A stretch of 64,000 nucleotides of DNA from Gonapodya prolifera JEL478 (taxonomy: Eukaryota; Monoblepharomycota; Monoblepharidomycetes; Monoblepharidales; Gonapodyaceae). A program made the translations under genes and the position numbers. The notes under the pieces are model-generated. The model made no database searches and had not been told where the DNA came from. It saw nothing but the letters and a program-made list of their open reading frames with translations. This document shows positions 46,901-57,613 of the stretch, one piece after another. The DNA lies in assembly GCA_001574975.1 (NCBI GenBank), contig KQ965865.1, forward strand, positions 1 through 64,000, given 5' to 3'. Each line of letters starts with the position of its first letter. Position 1 is the first letter of the stretch.

Positions 46901-48208
46901 AACTACAACGGTCTTGACCCTCTCGTCAAGCTTCTCGACAACACCGCGAACAAGGAATTATTGGCTGCAGCGACAGGAGCAGTTTGGAAGTGCGCCCAAG
47001 ACCTCGAAAACGTCGGTGTATTTAACAAGCTCGCTGCTATCAAGAAGCTGGTCAGCCTCATGGAAAATCAACCAGAGGAAGTCCTGGTGAACGTCGTGGG
47101 TGCTCTTGGAGCCTGCGCACAAACAGGTGCGATATTCGCTTCTTTGTGATTTTTTCTTCTTTGCACGCAATCTGAAAACGAAAACTCTTGACAGCGGAGG
47201 GTCGAGACGCAATAAGGGGTGCTGGCGGCATTACCCCTCTGGTCAATCTTCTGCGAGGTACAAATCAGGCTCTCCTCGTAAATGTCACCACCGCTGTGGG
47301 TGCCTGTGCAAAAGATGGTACGTTCTGATGTTGCTCATGTTTAATGTCGACTTTCTGACACGGGTCTGTATGAAAGGTGATAGCATGGGAATAATTGATA
47401 AACTCGACGGTGTCAGACTCTTGTGGTCGCTCTTGAAGTCTCCAAATCCCCAAGTTCAAGCCAGTGCTGCTTGGGCGATATCACCATGCATCGAGCACGG
47501 TAAGAACTATAGATGTTATGGGAGTCGCACGTCGTGCATCTGAGATTTACATCTTCCTTACAGCCAAAGATGCTGGCGAGATGGTTCGATCATTTGTTGG
47601 CGGTTTAGAGCTGATTGTCTCACTCCTCAAGTCCATGGACGTCCAAGTACTTGCTTCTGTTTGTGCAGCGATCGCCAACATTGCAAAGGACGAGGAGAAT
47701 CTGGCAGTCATCACGGACCATGGCGTTGTTCCTATGCTTGCAAAGCTTACCAACACGAAAAACGATAGACTGCGGCGGCACTTGGCAGAGGCCGTGGCGC
47801 GGTGTTGTAGATGGGGAAATAACAGGGTCGCCTTTGGAACAGCGGGTGCAGTCGCACCTCTAGTTAAATACCTCAAGAGTCCCGACGAAGCTGTACATAG
47901 GGCTACTGCAGGAGCGTTGCACCAGTTGTCAATGGACCGTGAGTACTTGGTGCCAGCGATTTCCTACGATCTTTTTGATTGACGGTGTTGGCTTTTAGCC
48001 GATAACTGTGTAACTATGCACGAGCATGGCGTCGTCCAACTCTTGTTGGGAATGGTTGGGTCACAGGACGCAGCTCTCCAGGAGGCCGCGGCTGGCACTA
48101 TTGGCAATATCAGACGGTGAGTGTAAAAATCTTACACCAGGAACTATATCTAACCGAAGTGAGCGATGCAGACTTGCACTGGCATCCGAGAAGGCGGGTT
48201 TAGTGTAA
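43966..48208 (+). CDS. ODAD2: Outer dynein arm docking complex subunit 2 (armadillo-repeat protein ARMC4)
   Basis: This protein helps anchor outer dynein arms on ciliary doublet microtubules. Start ATG 43966 ([11 protein letters not shown]) parallels the human MGVALRKL start. The N-terminal module has [25 protein letters not shown] and [12 protein letters not shown], matching the human protein. A basic/acidic low-complexity linker follows (about 45500-45900). From [20 protein letters not shown] onward comes a long armadillo array, with highly conserved stretches such as [58 protein letters not shown] and [13 protein letters not shown] just before the TAA at 48206-48208. About fifteen short introns, often one per repeat. 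The array looks complete. It is convergent with a small membrane-protein gene 57 bp away. Confidence 0.93.
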
Positions 48209-48265
48209 AGATGGAGAACAAGTACTATATTGTAGTTTAAGTTTCAAATAATTGTATTCGTGTGT

Positions 48266-48775
48266 TTATGAGGAATCTCCCCCGCCAGAGACTCTGGTTT
48301 CGGTACCCTCTGTCGAGCCGGGACTGGAGCTGGAAGTGACGACTGAGTTTCCAATGGCCATGGGAGGGGGATTTCTCTGGACCGCTGTGCCTTTCAGCAC
48401 CATGACTGCTGTCGCGACGATCGCTGCAATGACGCAGAGTGCAAGGAAAATGCCAGCGATAATGTAATTTTCTAGCACGAGTTGTCATTAGCATAGCGTG
48501 AGTGTGTACCACTGTTCTCAGCTTCTGTACTCACGACGCCGTCTCGATGCAACTGGGTTCTCATCTTCCTCGTCCTCCTCATCATCATCTGAGACTTTGT
48601 TTAACGCTGCTGTTTTGATGGGTGCTGGTTCGCTCGAGGCTGAGGAACGTTTCGGGGCGAGAGCGTCGATCGAGCCAGCATGCTGGGGCACGGGAAGTTC
48701 TGGGACTGAAGAAAGCGACACCTGCGACAGCTCTTGTTCCCTCGAAGGTTGCGCCGCGGCATCAGACGAGGCCAT
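48266..48775 (-). CDS. Small acidic single-pass membrane protein, unknown function
   Basis: Two exons join across an intron of about 60 nt to give roughly 150 residues. There is a Ser/Ala/Pro-rich N terminus, an acidic run (SDDDEEDEEDEN), a basic cluster (ASRRR) and then one strong transmembrane helix (IIAGIFLALCVIAAIVATAVMV). A short Ser/Gly-rich tail ends in DSS at TAA (48266-48268). There is no signal peptide, so the basic cluster before the helix would predict a cytosolic N terminus. I do not recognise the family. Length and composition support a real gene, but no conserved domain does. Confidence 0.6.
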
Positions 48776-49051
48776 TTGAATGGATCGCCTTGTGTGATTG
48801 TGTTGATCGTGTGATCGAACTTTGTCTTCGCACACAATAATTAGTCACGAAAACTTGCATCTTCTTCTTCTTCTACCTTTTTTGGCCTTCAGAGCGTTAA
48901 TACATGTATTTCATACAAGAATGGGTGTCTTCACGGTAACGATCAAAGTATAAATGGTGGAGGTTGTTACGCAACAAGTGCACTCATCCTTGTACGTGAT
49001 TACTATGTGGTGTTGTCAACTATACATGACGGGGAAAGGGATTGCCACTCG
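48776..49051. other. Short intergenic region
   Basis: 276 bp between the small membrane-protein start and the end of the nuclease gene, both on the minus strand; nothing recognisable. Confidence 0.4.
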
Positions 49052-51745
49052 TCAGAGAGAATATCCGGGGTTAGGCCCATCAACCAAAATTGGACCCAGT
49101 AACCCAAATTCCACCCCTACTGCAATCCGCTCTCCGCTCGTACGTTCCTTTTTGAAGACCCCATGCCAAGATGTTACCAGCCGTTCTACTTCACTGCGGC
49201 CCACACTCGCGTTTGGCGAGGCAGGCGTCACTTCATCCAAGGGTGGAAAATCAGGGCTACAGGAACGTTGCCGCTTCTGAGGGAGTTCTGTTTGAGCTGT
49301 CACAGATCCACGGCAGCCATAAAGCTGGTTGATGGATGCTGGAAGAGGGGGAGCGGCGGATTTGGAGGGGGATCGTCCCGACCAGGATTGTGAGTGGCAA
49401 GATGCTCGAAATGTACGGTCAACTCTGCAAGGCGTAGGTGTAGCATTCATCGCCTGATCATTTCGCGACATATGCGAGGCGGCGGAACCTTGTGGGACGG
49501 ATATTCCTGCAAGATTTGGTGCGTTCTCGCAGCGTGCATCAGATTTCCCCGAGGTGGGGTTTCGCTGTTGATGTGACGGGTCCTGCCGAGAACAGTCGGC
49601 TTTCCCGTTTTCAGCGAATCCATCGACTCCCCCTTCAACCGAACTTTCAACGTCATAATGCAGCACAATGCGGTTCTTTTCTTCATTAAGACCTGCTTCC
49701 CCGTGTGCAAGGTCTTGATCTTCACCTCGCCTGACATCCCTCTGCACGTCCTCATCTGATACGTCTGGTTCGGTATCCGACCCATCTGACTGAGACAGAG
49801 CGTCATTCGTCGTTTGGGAATCGATCACCACAACCTCCCCTGAGAAAGCGTCCCGTCCTACCCCTGCCTTCGACTCGGGCTGTACAGTGACGTCATCCTC
49901 ACCGAGCACATCTGACTGTGTGGTTGTTGTGTCCTCCATTTCCGGTTGCGTCCGCTCACTGGAGATACTCTTAGGCGGTGGAGGAGCGTGCAATCGTGCA
50001 AGAAGCTCCTCCACTTCCCGATCAGGAGAGTACTCAACCGCCTTTCTACGGTGCTCGGTACCATCCGCAGTCTCACGTCGACTCGGTGAAGCCCCGTGGT
50101 TGGATTGCACCTGCACCTCGGTTGTTTGTTCCCGGATCCCATCTTTTCTCAGATATGGCGCAAACATCGCTCCCAAGGCGCGCGCGTGGAGATGCGGATC
50201 ACGTGAGTCGAGAACACACGGGTACAGGTGGAGGGGTTGTAAGCGGGAAACAAGGCGGGTGAGCTCTACCGGTGAGGAGTGGTGCGAGTAGAGCACTTTC
50301 TGGATGGTGTTGGCGTTCGAATAGTTCGATGGTTTTGATTGCAATCAGGATTTCTTTCCAAAGAAGTTTCATCCACGAAATATTCACTCACAAAGGAATC
50401 CACCGCAATCCCACCCTTCACGAATTGCCTTCCTTTCTCGAACCACCACTCCGCGCCCTTCCTCATCTTCTCCCCCAATTTACCCTTTCTCCAGCCTCCC
50501 CGCTCCTCCTCGCTAGTCGTCCCCACCATGTCGGCATCGGGCGCATACCCGCCCCACGCCATGGTGGTCGGCTTCACGTGGAGCATCTCTCCACGCTTGG
50601 CGGCATCGGTACATGTAGAGCACCACCCACACGCGTGGATCCGGGCTTGGTGATCCGAAGTGAGGTGGCGAAGGAGATCTGAGGGGAGAGAAGGATCGAC
50701 GAGGGGCGGTTGACGAGTGAGGAGTGTCTTGTAGAGGGATAATGTACCGGGGGAAACGTGGATCTGAAACGGTACGGAATGTATGGCTATTTTGGCGCAG
50801 TTACCGCAATCCTTTCTCACCTTCTCCCCGAGGCCATTACCCAGTGCCTCCCACAATTCTTGGCAACCCAATCCACTCGCTTGCAGGTGAGCAACACGGA
50901 TCCGACTTCTGCTGCCGCTCGATAATGGCGGAGGGTGCAGGAGGGGGCGGAGATGGTTCAGAAGCGATCGAATGGATTGAGACTTGGGGCGCAAGTTGTC
51001 AGTCAAAACCCTGCAAAAACTAAAACCGGATACTCCTACACATGTTGACACTCTCCAATACGACATCCTGTTCGTCCTTTTCCACTCGGTATCGCTGCAG
51101 CCGCGTTGGAAGTACACAAGTTTACGCACCCTTTTTGGAAACTCCCCCCAGCACTTATCTGCGAAACTAGTGTCCAAGTACAGTGCGTCGATACGCCTGA
51201 CCCGTCCGAAGTGGTCCAGAAAACAACCTCCTTCAAGCCCTCCCGAAACGAGTCGTGAAAGAAAGTCGGAGTCGGCTCGGCAGTCACCAGTATAGAGAAC
51301 GGTGACTTCATGGGGTGACGAGCTGGAGGACGGTGTAGGTGCGAGCGTGTCGAGAAGGAACATTGCAGCCCCCGGGCAATGGTTCGCAGAGAAGAGAGTA
51401 AGTGTGGTGTGCCGAGGAAGACCGGGGAGGTCTGTGGGTACGTGTGATGTCGTTCAACAGTGACAATGCTCGCCGATTATCATGCACACCATTATACGCG
51501 ATCCCATACTCCAAGGGTCGCAGCATTTTCCTGGTTTCCGGGCATGTTGCCAACTTCGCGTGCTCCAATAGCGCAGCTGTCACATGTGTGCAGTATATCG
51601 GGACGGTGATGCGCGCAGAGTCAATCCCAGCTGTGTGGTCGGCGTGCGCATGGGAGAGCAGGAAGGCAGTGACAGACTGGGAACGTGCAAAGTTGTCGAC
51701 GCGAATCGAGGGAATCTCCCGTATTCTCCCGTCGAAGGTCGACAT
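49052..51745 (-). CDS. DCLRE1C: Artemis/SNM1-family metallo-beta-lactamase nuclease
   Basis: SNM1 proteins cut DNA ends and hairpins; Artemis opens ends for non-homologous joining. Start ATG 51745 gives MSTFDGRIREIPSIRVDNF, close to the Artemis start (MSSFEGQMAEYPTISIDRF). Motif 2 is SHAHADHTAG (about 51650). After an intron of about 56 nt the next metal site reads LTLFSANHCPGAAMFLLD (about 51390), then VTVLYTGDCRADSDFL and DALYLDTSFADKCWG. The beta-CASP part includes HLTSDHQARIHACGWC and LHVKPTTMAWGG, the latter matching IKPSTMWFG of Artemis rather than PSO2. A C-terminal segment, VLYSHHSSPVELTRLV, carries the last conserved His. A long disordered acidic tail of about 350 residues ends at 49052. 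Divergent from BET5. Artemis is better supported than PSO2, but orthology needs a tree. Confidence 0.85.
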
Positions 51746-51936
51746 CTTCAATCATGTACGTCTCAAAATCCGTAAAAAACGTTGTCAATCGGGGATTGGG
51801 AGATAATCCACAGCAAATCAAATCCTGTGTCCGAGTTTCTCGCATGATCGGCCGGCAAATAACCACCTGACCTATTTTATCCAAAAACTTTGACTGCAAC
51901 GTTCCAGTGATCGGGCAAGCCAGTCCTGCTCGGTGA
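51746..51936. promoter_or_regulatory. Divergent promoter between Artemis-like gene and BET5
   Basis: 191 bp between two head-to-head start codons; both promoters must lie here. No TATA-like element is evident. Confidence 0.5.
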
Positions 51937-52948
51937 ATGATTTACAGCATCGTGAGTTTGCGCGGTTAGCTTCACTGTTACATCACGAAACCTGCTTGTC
52001 TCCAACCGCCGTTGAAATTATGGCCATTTCAGTACATCTTCGACCGCCACTGTGTATGCATATACCATGCGCAGTGGCATCGGCATGCTCACGGCCCCTC
52101 CGCAATCCCCCAAGCCGCAACGAGCTCTGCTCCCTCAACCCCACCCTTGTCTGCATCCAGTTCCTCAGCATCCCGCCTGCAGCCCCCACCTCAACAACCC
52201 AGCTCCCATAGGAACTCTGACGTCGGTGCGGGACCGGGATCTGAACCCATTGGAGGTGGTGGAGCGCAGGCGAATGGAGGGCTTGCGTGGGAGGAGGAGG
52301 CGAAGCTCGTCTACGGTGTCATATTCTCCTTGAAGAACATATGCAATAAGTTGAGAGGGTACGTAATCAAAACTCGGGGGAAAATGCTATCTTGCTGGAG
52401 GGGCGAGCAATGGTGGCCAGAGTCCGGAGCTGCGAGACGGTAGCGCAGCGAGCCCGAGACCTCGGCGCGGTAGCGCCGACCGAGGCTATTCGTCGGAGGC
52501 GAATGATCCAACGCGGAGCGGAATATACTCTCGTAATGAAGCGTTGGACTTGCATCGAGATGTGAACACGCTCTGATATCTTCGTCTCATTCAACGACCA
52601 CAACGCTCATCTGTACACTCAGGTCAGAAGGTGGCTTTATTTGCTATCGGTTGGTACATGTCTTCTCTCTCAATTCCACCTTCTGCTCACTGGCATACAT
52701 CCTGCAGCACCTCTACGTACAAGCTCCACCACCACGCCACACCTACCGGCATTCACCTCGTCCTCCTCTCCGACCCTTCATGCGCGCCACTGCAGTCCGC
52801 GCTGAAAGATATTCACGCTCAGTGCTACGTGGAGCACGTGGCGCGGAATCCTCTTGCACGACGAGAGGGTGAGATTAAGAATGAGGGGTTCAAGATGGCC
52901 GTCAATCGAATAGTTAGGGGGTTGGCAGCATTCGAGAGCCCTGCCTGA
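51937..52948 (+). CDS. BET5: TRAPP complex subunit Bet5/TRAPPC1
   Basis: A longin-fold subunit of the TRAPP tethering complex, the exchange factor for Ypt1/Rab1 at the Golgi. The first coding exon is 15 nt (51937-51951, MIYSI). It splices to YIFDRHCVCIYHAQWHR at 52031, matching MTVYSLYIFDR...EWHR of the family. Next come a Pro/Ser-rich insertion of about 50 residues, LVYGVIFSLKNICNKLRG, a 27-nt exon (52623-52649, SEGGFICYR), and then TSTYKLHHHATPTGIHLVLL and a helical C terminus (HAQCYVEHVARNPL) to the stop at 52948. The insertion between the first strand pair and helix 1 is common in fungal Bet5. One intron (52359-52622, 264 nt) is unusually long and contains a GC-rich inverted repeat. Confidence 0.88.
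52435..52545. repeat. GC-rich inverted repeat inside a BET5 intron
   Basis: Within the 264-nt intron, cctcggcgcgg and gccgaccgagg flank a tagc loop (about 52459-52486) and can pair as a hairpin. The sequence around it repeats GGTAGCGC-type blocks (ggtagcgcagcg, cggtagcgccg). The surrounding intron is otherwise ordinary. It could be a small inserted element or a structured RNA; no snoRNA boxes are evident. Confidence 0.5.
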
Positions 52949-53073
52949 TGTAAATTCGTATGTCATCAGGGAGGTGTGTGTAAGCTCGGCAAATCTGAGA
53001 TTAGCCTTTCAGATCGAATATAGCTCAATCCCATCTCACTTTCGTGGCAACGTTCTAACGGGCGGAGGACAGA

Positions 53074-56000
53074 ATGTCGTGGCGATCAGTCGTGCTACTG
53101 GGGGGCAATCTGCTCGCCTTCTCTCTCCTTGGCCCCGTCGTATCGGTCGTGCTGCAGCTCTTTGCCGTCAATCCACTCCAATTTCTTCTTCTCCGGCGAA
53201 CAAGGGTGTATGGAGAAGCAGCTGCTTTGTTTTTTGACTACAGGGTACGTAGTTAACGGATCATGCATTACTCGCGATCGGAAGTATAATCGATCTGCTC
53301 CATAAGTGGACACGATGGCGGACTTCGAAGATGACCGACGAGGAAAGCCAACCAATATGGGACGCATTGCATGAGAAGAATGCTAAAAGATTGTACAAGG
53401 TGATGACAGAGCTTGAAGGGATTTGGATCAAAATGGGGCAATATGTTTCGACGAGGTGAGACATTGGTCACGAGCTGCTCTTTCCGACCAACACCATCAA
53501 TGGCCGAATGAATTTCCCCAGAGTTGATATTCTTCCAGAGGCCTACATCACGGAATTGAAGCCGTTGCAGGACGCCCTCCCCCCTCGCGACATTGCCGAC
53601 ATTCGCCAAACCATCCTCGAGGAGCTCGGTTCCCCTTCAGAGGAGCTCTTTCGTAAGCACGCTAACTGCACTTTATATCTCCACGCTATAACGCGTGCTG
53701 GTTGTTTGTAGATGAGTTCAACGAGAAGCCTCTGGCGACTGCTTCGATCGCGCAAGTGCATAAAGCTGTTTTACGCAGTACGGGGGAAAACATTGTTGTG
53801 AAAGTACAGCACCGGAATATTGAGCGAAGTATGCGCGAATCAGTTCAGTTGTGGTGCCAACCTCCTCATCACTCTTCCCACGCCTTCTAGTTGTAATGCA
53901 AGACTTGGAGAACATGCGCGAGGTCGTCCGAATTGTCGCGGAGTTTGAGAAGGACTTTGACTTTCGTGTGATATACGACGAGTGGGCGAGCGAGTTGCCC
54001 AAAGAACTGGACTTTGTGAACGAAGCGAGCAACATGGAAACCGTGCAACGAAACTTTGAGAAGTTTACCAGCGATTTGGATGCGCGGGATCCTAAGCTCG
54101 CAGAAGAGTTCGAGGTCTCATCACCGCAACTGAAATTCGACTGTCGTCTGCCTAAAATTGTCCAAAGCGTTCCTCGGTCCAAGAAAGTGCTTTGTCTCGA
54201 GTTTGTTGACGGGTGGAAGTTGAACGATGTCAAAGCACTGAAATCCAACGGTGTGGACTGCCCGAAAATCGCTGGAGAGATATGTCGCTCGTACGCACAG
54301 CAAATATTCCATGCCGGTGTGTACAATGGGTGAGTACCGTGACTTCCACTTCATTGTGGTTCACACTCATTGCGGCTTTCTCATCCAGAGACCCACACGG
54401 TGGCAATTTCGTTGGTACTACAACCTTATTCGCGGCACGTACACTTGCTGACCCAAGATTCATTCCACAGCTTGTCGAGAAGAGCAGCCACCGTCTTATC
54501 CTCCTCGACTTTGGATTGACAAAGCATCTCACCACGACGGAAAGGCGCGGCCTATCAAAAATGCTTGTTGCAGGTGAGTCGACCATTTAGTTTTCAGAAC
54601 TTTATCAGGATCTTGAGGATAGCATCGTTCGGACAGCCGCGGACCTCGACTATATTGCGCTTCTGAGTTCATTGGAGGAGGTAAATGGTAGTCCCTCTCG
54701 CGTCGTGGACATCTATGATTTACGTGGGCATTTTAGATTGGTCTGAAACTGAATATCGATGGTAAGTGTGTGTCTTTTCACCCAGAAGCGCTTGTCTTTA
54801 CTTGCTCTTCCCCTCTCATCTGTAGAGCCGGAAGCGAGTATGAACGTGGTCCGCTTTTTGTTCCGGCGGTCCAAAAGTAAGGAAGAGAACCAGAAAGAAA
54901 TGGAAGGTACGCCGAGGAGAAGTGCTGTTTCCCGTATTGAACTTCATCACACGCACGTTGCAAACTCTTATGCAAAAAGAAATGAACAAAAAGTACGAAG
55001 AAGATCAGGCGAGCCGACCAACAATGCGCAAAGTCGTGGAAGCGTTTCCAGGATGCTTGATTCTCTTTGGAAGGGTGCTGAATTTGCTGAGGGGTTTGTC
55101 GAGCAGTTTGGGCGACACCAAATCTTACTTGGAGGTAGATGATTCACATCCTTTCCTTTCACGTGCACACGGATACTGATTGGAATTGAGTAGATCATGA
55201 CCCCTTTTGCGCGACAATCTCTCCTCGATGATTTTCTCCGGGAGAGCGCCGTTCCCCTCAGCGTTTCCAACGTGTCGATGAACGCAGCTGAAACTAAGCT
55301 GCGTGGCGTCATCAAAACTCTGGCGGACCAGAAACTTGTCCTGGGCATGCAAGTGTTTGTATCCAGAGGCGCGGAGACGGTCGCGAACGTCTCCGAAGGG
55401 TTCATGGGTGTGAGTTGTCGTCGTGTCAAACGGTGCGAACGATGAAGCAAAACCGCACTGTGTTGAAGCCGCTTGACCCGCGAAAATACTCGGAAGATAC
55501 ATTGACCAACGTCTTCTCGGTGACGAAACCGTTTGTGGCAGGTATGTGTTTCTCGGCAAGGTGAATGGGTACGTTGTGCATGTATGACACTCCTCTACAT
55601 AAACCACCAGTCGTTCTGCATCTCTTGGTTCAAGACGGCGTCTTGAAATACGATGACACCGTATCCTCTGTTTGGCCCTCGTTTGCGCAGAAGGGCAAGG
55701 AAAACATCACCGTCGCACAAGCCCTCAGCCATCTCGCAGGACTGCAAGACGCGGGCTCGGACGAGGTGAGCCCTGCCAGCCCAGAAAAGCCGGACGGGGA
55801 CTAACGCAAGCGTGGCCGCTCCGCAGATGATGGGGGACTTGTTCACCCTGACGGATTGGAGCAAGGTGATGGGCTTTTTGGAGCGTGCGGCGCCAAAGAG
55901 TGTCGGGACGTTTGGGTACCATTATTTGGTGTACGGGCACCTTATCGGTGGGATCCTCGAGAAGGTGTGTTTTGGGTGTTGGTTTTGTGGCGGCTTGGTT

Positions 56001-57277
56001 GGGAGAGTGAGCGTACATGACATGTCAACAGTCGTCGGGTCGTGCGTGCATGGATCTTGTGAACGAACGAGTCTTCCATCCCCTTGGGATTCAGAACGAC
56101 GGGTTTATTGGAATTTCACCAAAGGCAAGTCACGTCATAGTTTCCACGAGGATTCATGCTCGGCGGTGTAACTGCTGATAAACAGGTGGAATCCCGGCTT
56201 GCATCTGTCGTGATGGACGTCAAGGGACTGATAAAGTCGTTCGGCGCTAACTTCAGCTCGATCGAGGATCTCGTCTCCAAGGAAGGTGTTACCCTCAAGG
56301 AGGAGCCGCACGTCGTCACCAATGGCGACGCGAATGGCGTCACGAATGGAAATGGCCACACCGCACCAACCCCATCCCGTCCCGCTGCCACGACCGCCCC
56401 GGCGCGTAACCTCCGCGAGCGACTTGCGTCGTCCCCAGGCGCGAGCCAGGCGCTCGTGCTGTCGAACCCGTCCATCTTCAACCACCTGCGCATTCGCCGT
56501 GCGGTGATCCCGGCTGCGAACGGGCACTTCACGGCGAACGCGCTGGCAAAGTTTTATTCGTCGGTCGGGGCGGCGTTTGCGGTTGAGGGAGGAGACAAGG
56601 GCAAGGACAGGGGCAACGTGCTCGGAATCAAGAGCAAGACGGCCGAGTCGATGATGTGGGGGTTCGATTTCGCGGAGCAGTGGGACGATAAGGGAAAGGC
56701 CAAGTCGGCGCGGAGGTTGGTCACGGAGGAGGAATTGAGCGTCTTGAGAGCGTCGGCGGGAGTCGTTCCCGCGATGGGTGGTGGATGTGAGTGTAGTGTG
56801 CAATTTGACTCTGCGCCGTGTGAAGATTCGTTAAGTGACGTGTTGGTCCTGTGTTGTGTGGTGTAGTCTTCCGGTACCATTTCGTGAAGAGGTTGCCTGC
56901 GCCCAAGAGCAGACCGGACGGCGCGTACTATGTCGCGGAGCTGATTGTCGGGCTTGGACATTCGGGGTTCGGAGGATCCGTGGCCATGGCTCTGCCGAGC
57001 GAGAACGTGTCGTTTGCGATCGTGCTTAATAAGCTGAATTTGCAAGGCAAGGCTACTCAGACGGTGATGGACTGTATTGCTGAGGTAGAGGTTGAAACGT
57101 CCTTGTTTCTTCGAGTTTAGATACATGATTCCCCCCCACCCCCACCCCCTGCAGATTCTGGACGTTGGGCACCCCATCCAATATGGCGGAGTCGAGGCTG
57201 GTCGCACTGCGGCTGTAAGTGCGCGGGCGGAGGTGTTTGCGGACATGGAGGTGCGAATGGAGGAGTCACTGGAATGA
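53074..57277 (+). CDS. ABC1/COQ8-type atypical kinase fused to a serine beta-lactamase-like domain
   Basis: The ATG at 53074 opens a hydrophobic segment ([20 protein letters not shown]), a possible membrane anchor or targeting region. The UbiB/ABC1 domain follows: [13 protein letters not shown] (the KxGQ motif), [15 protein letters not shown] (Ala-rich loop in place of a Gly-rich loop), VVKVQH (Lys), [12 protein letters not shown] (ExD/N signature), [15 protein letters not shown] (catalytic loop) and [12 protein letters not shown] (DFG). After about 55200 a class-C beta-lactamase-like domain follows: [10 protein letters not shown] (SxxK nucleophile, about 55517), [26 protein letters not shown] and LGHSGFGGS (HxG/KTG-like, about 56956), ending at 57277. 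About 20 introns. The same fusion is known in plants (an ABC1K protein with a C-terminal beta-lactamase domain). No antibiotic-related role is implied; a lipid or peptide esterase-type activity is plausible. Confidence 0.88.
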
Positions 57278-57613
57278 GGAGGCGAGTGCGGACGGTAATT
57301 GTTAGATTGCATGATTTCGTAGACATGTGATTTAGACGAGAACTTATACAATGCAAATTTCACGAGTTTTAGAGTTTGTGGTGGCTGCGCAACATATTCG
57401 CATTGAGTTCGCAGCCGGTTTCTTCGCCAACACTTCCCACATGCGCCGTTCCAATGAGCGAGAGTCCGAACTAACCCTTAGCTGCTCAGTCGCCCTCTCA
57501 GTCGGACATTCAGTCCCTATGGCCGCTGAGGCAACTCTCCTGCGGCCCCTGTGGACATTCAACCTCTCAAATTTAATTTCATTCAAACCGACACGCGAAA
57601 ACCAACTGCACCA
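57278..57613. promoter_or_regulatory. Intergenic region upstream of the sensor gene
   Basis: 336 bp between two same-strand genes. The open frame across much of it has no domain and ends before the next start in a different frame; I treat it as leader or promoter. Confidence 0.4.

Noticed and set aside
55200-57277. Reading the beta-lactamase-like domain as an antibiotic-resistance gene
   Set aside because: It is spliced in frame to an ABC1 kinase in a eukaryotic gene with many introns; such domains in eukaryotes are usually esterase or peptidase relatives.
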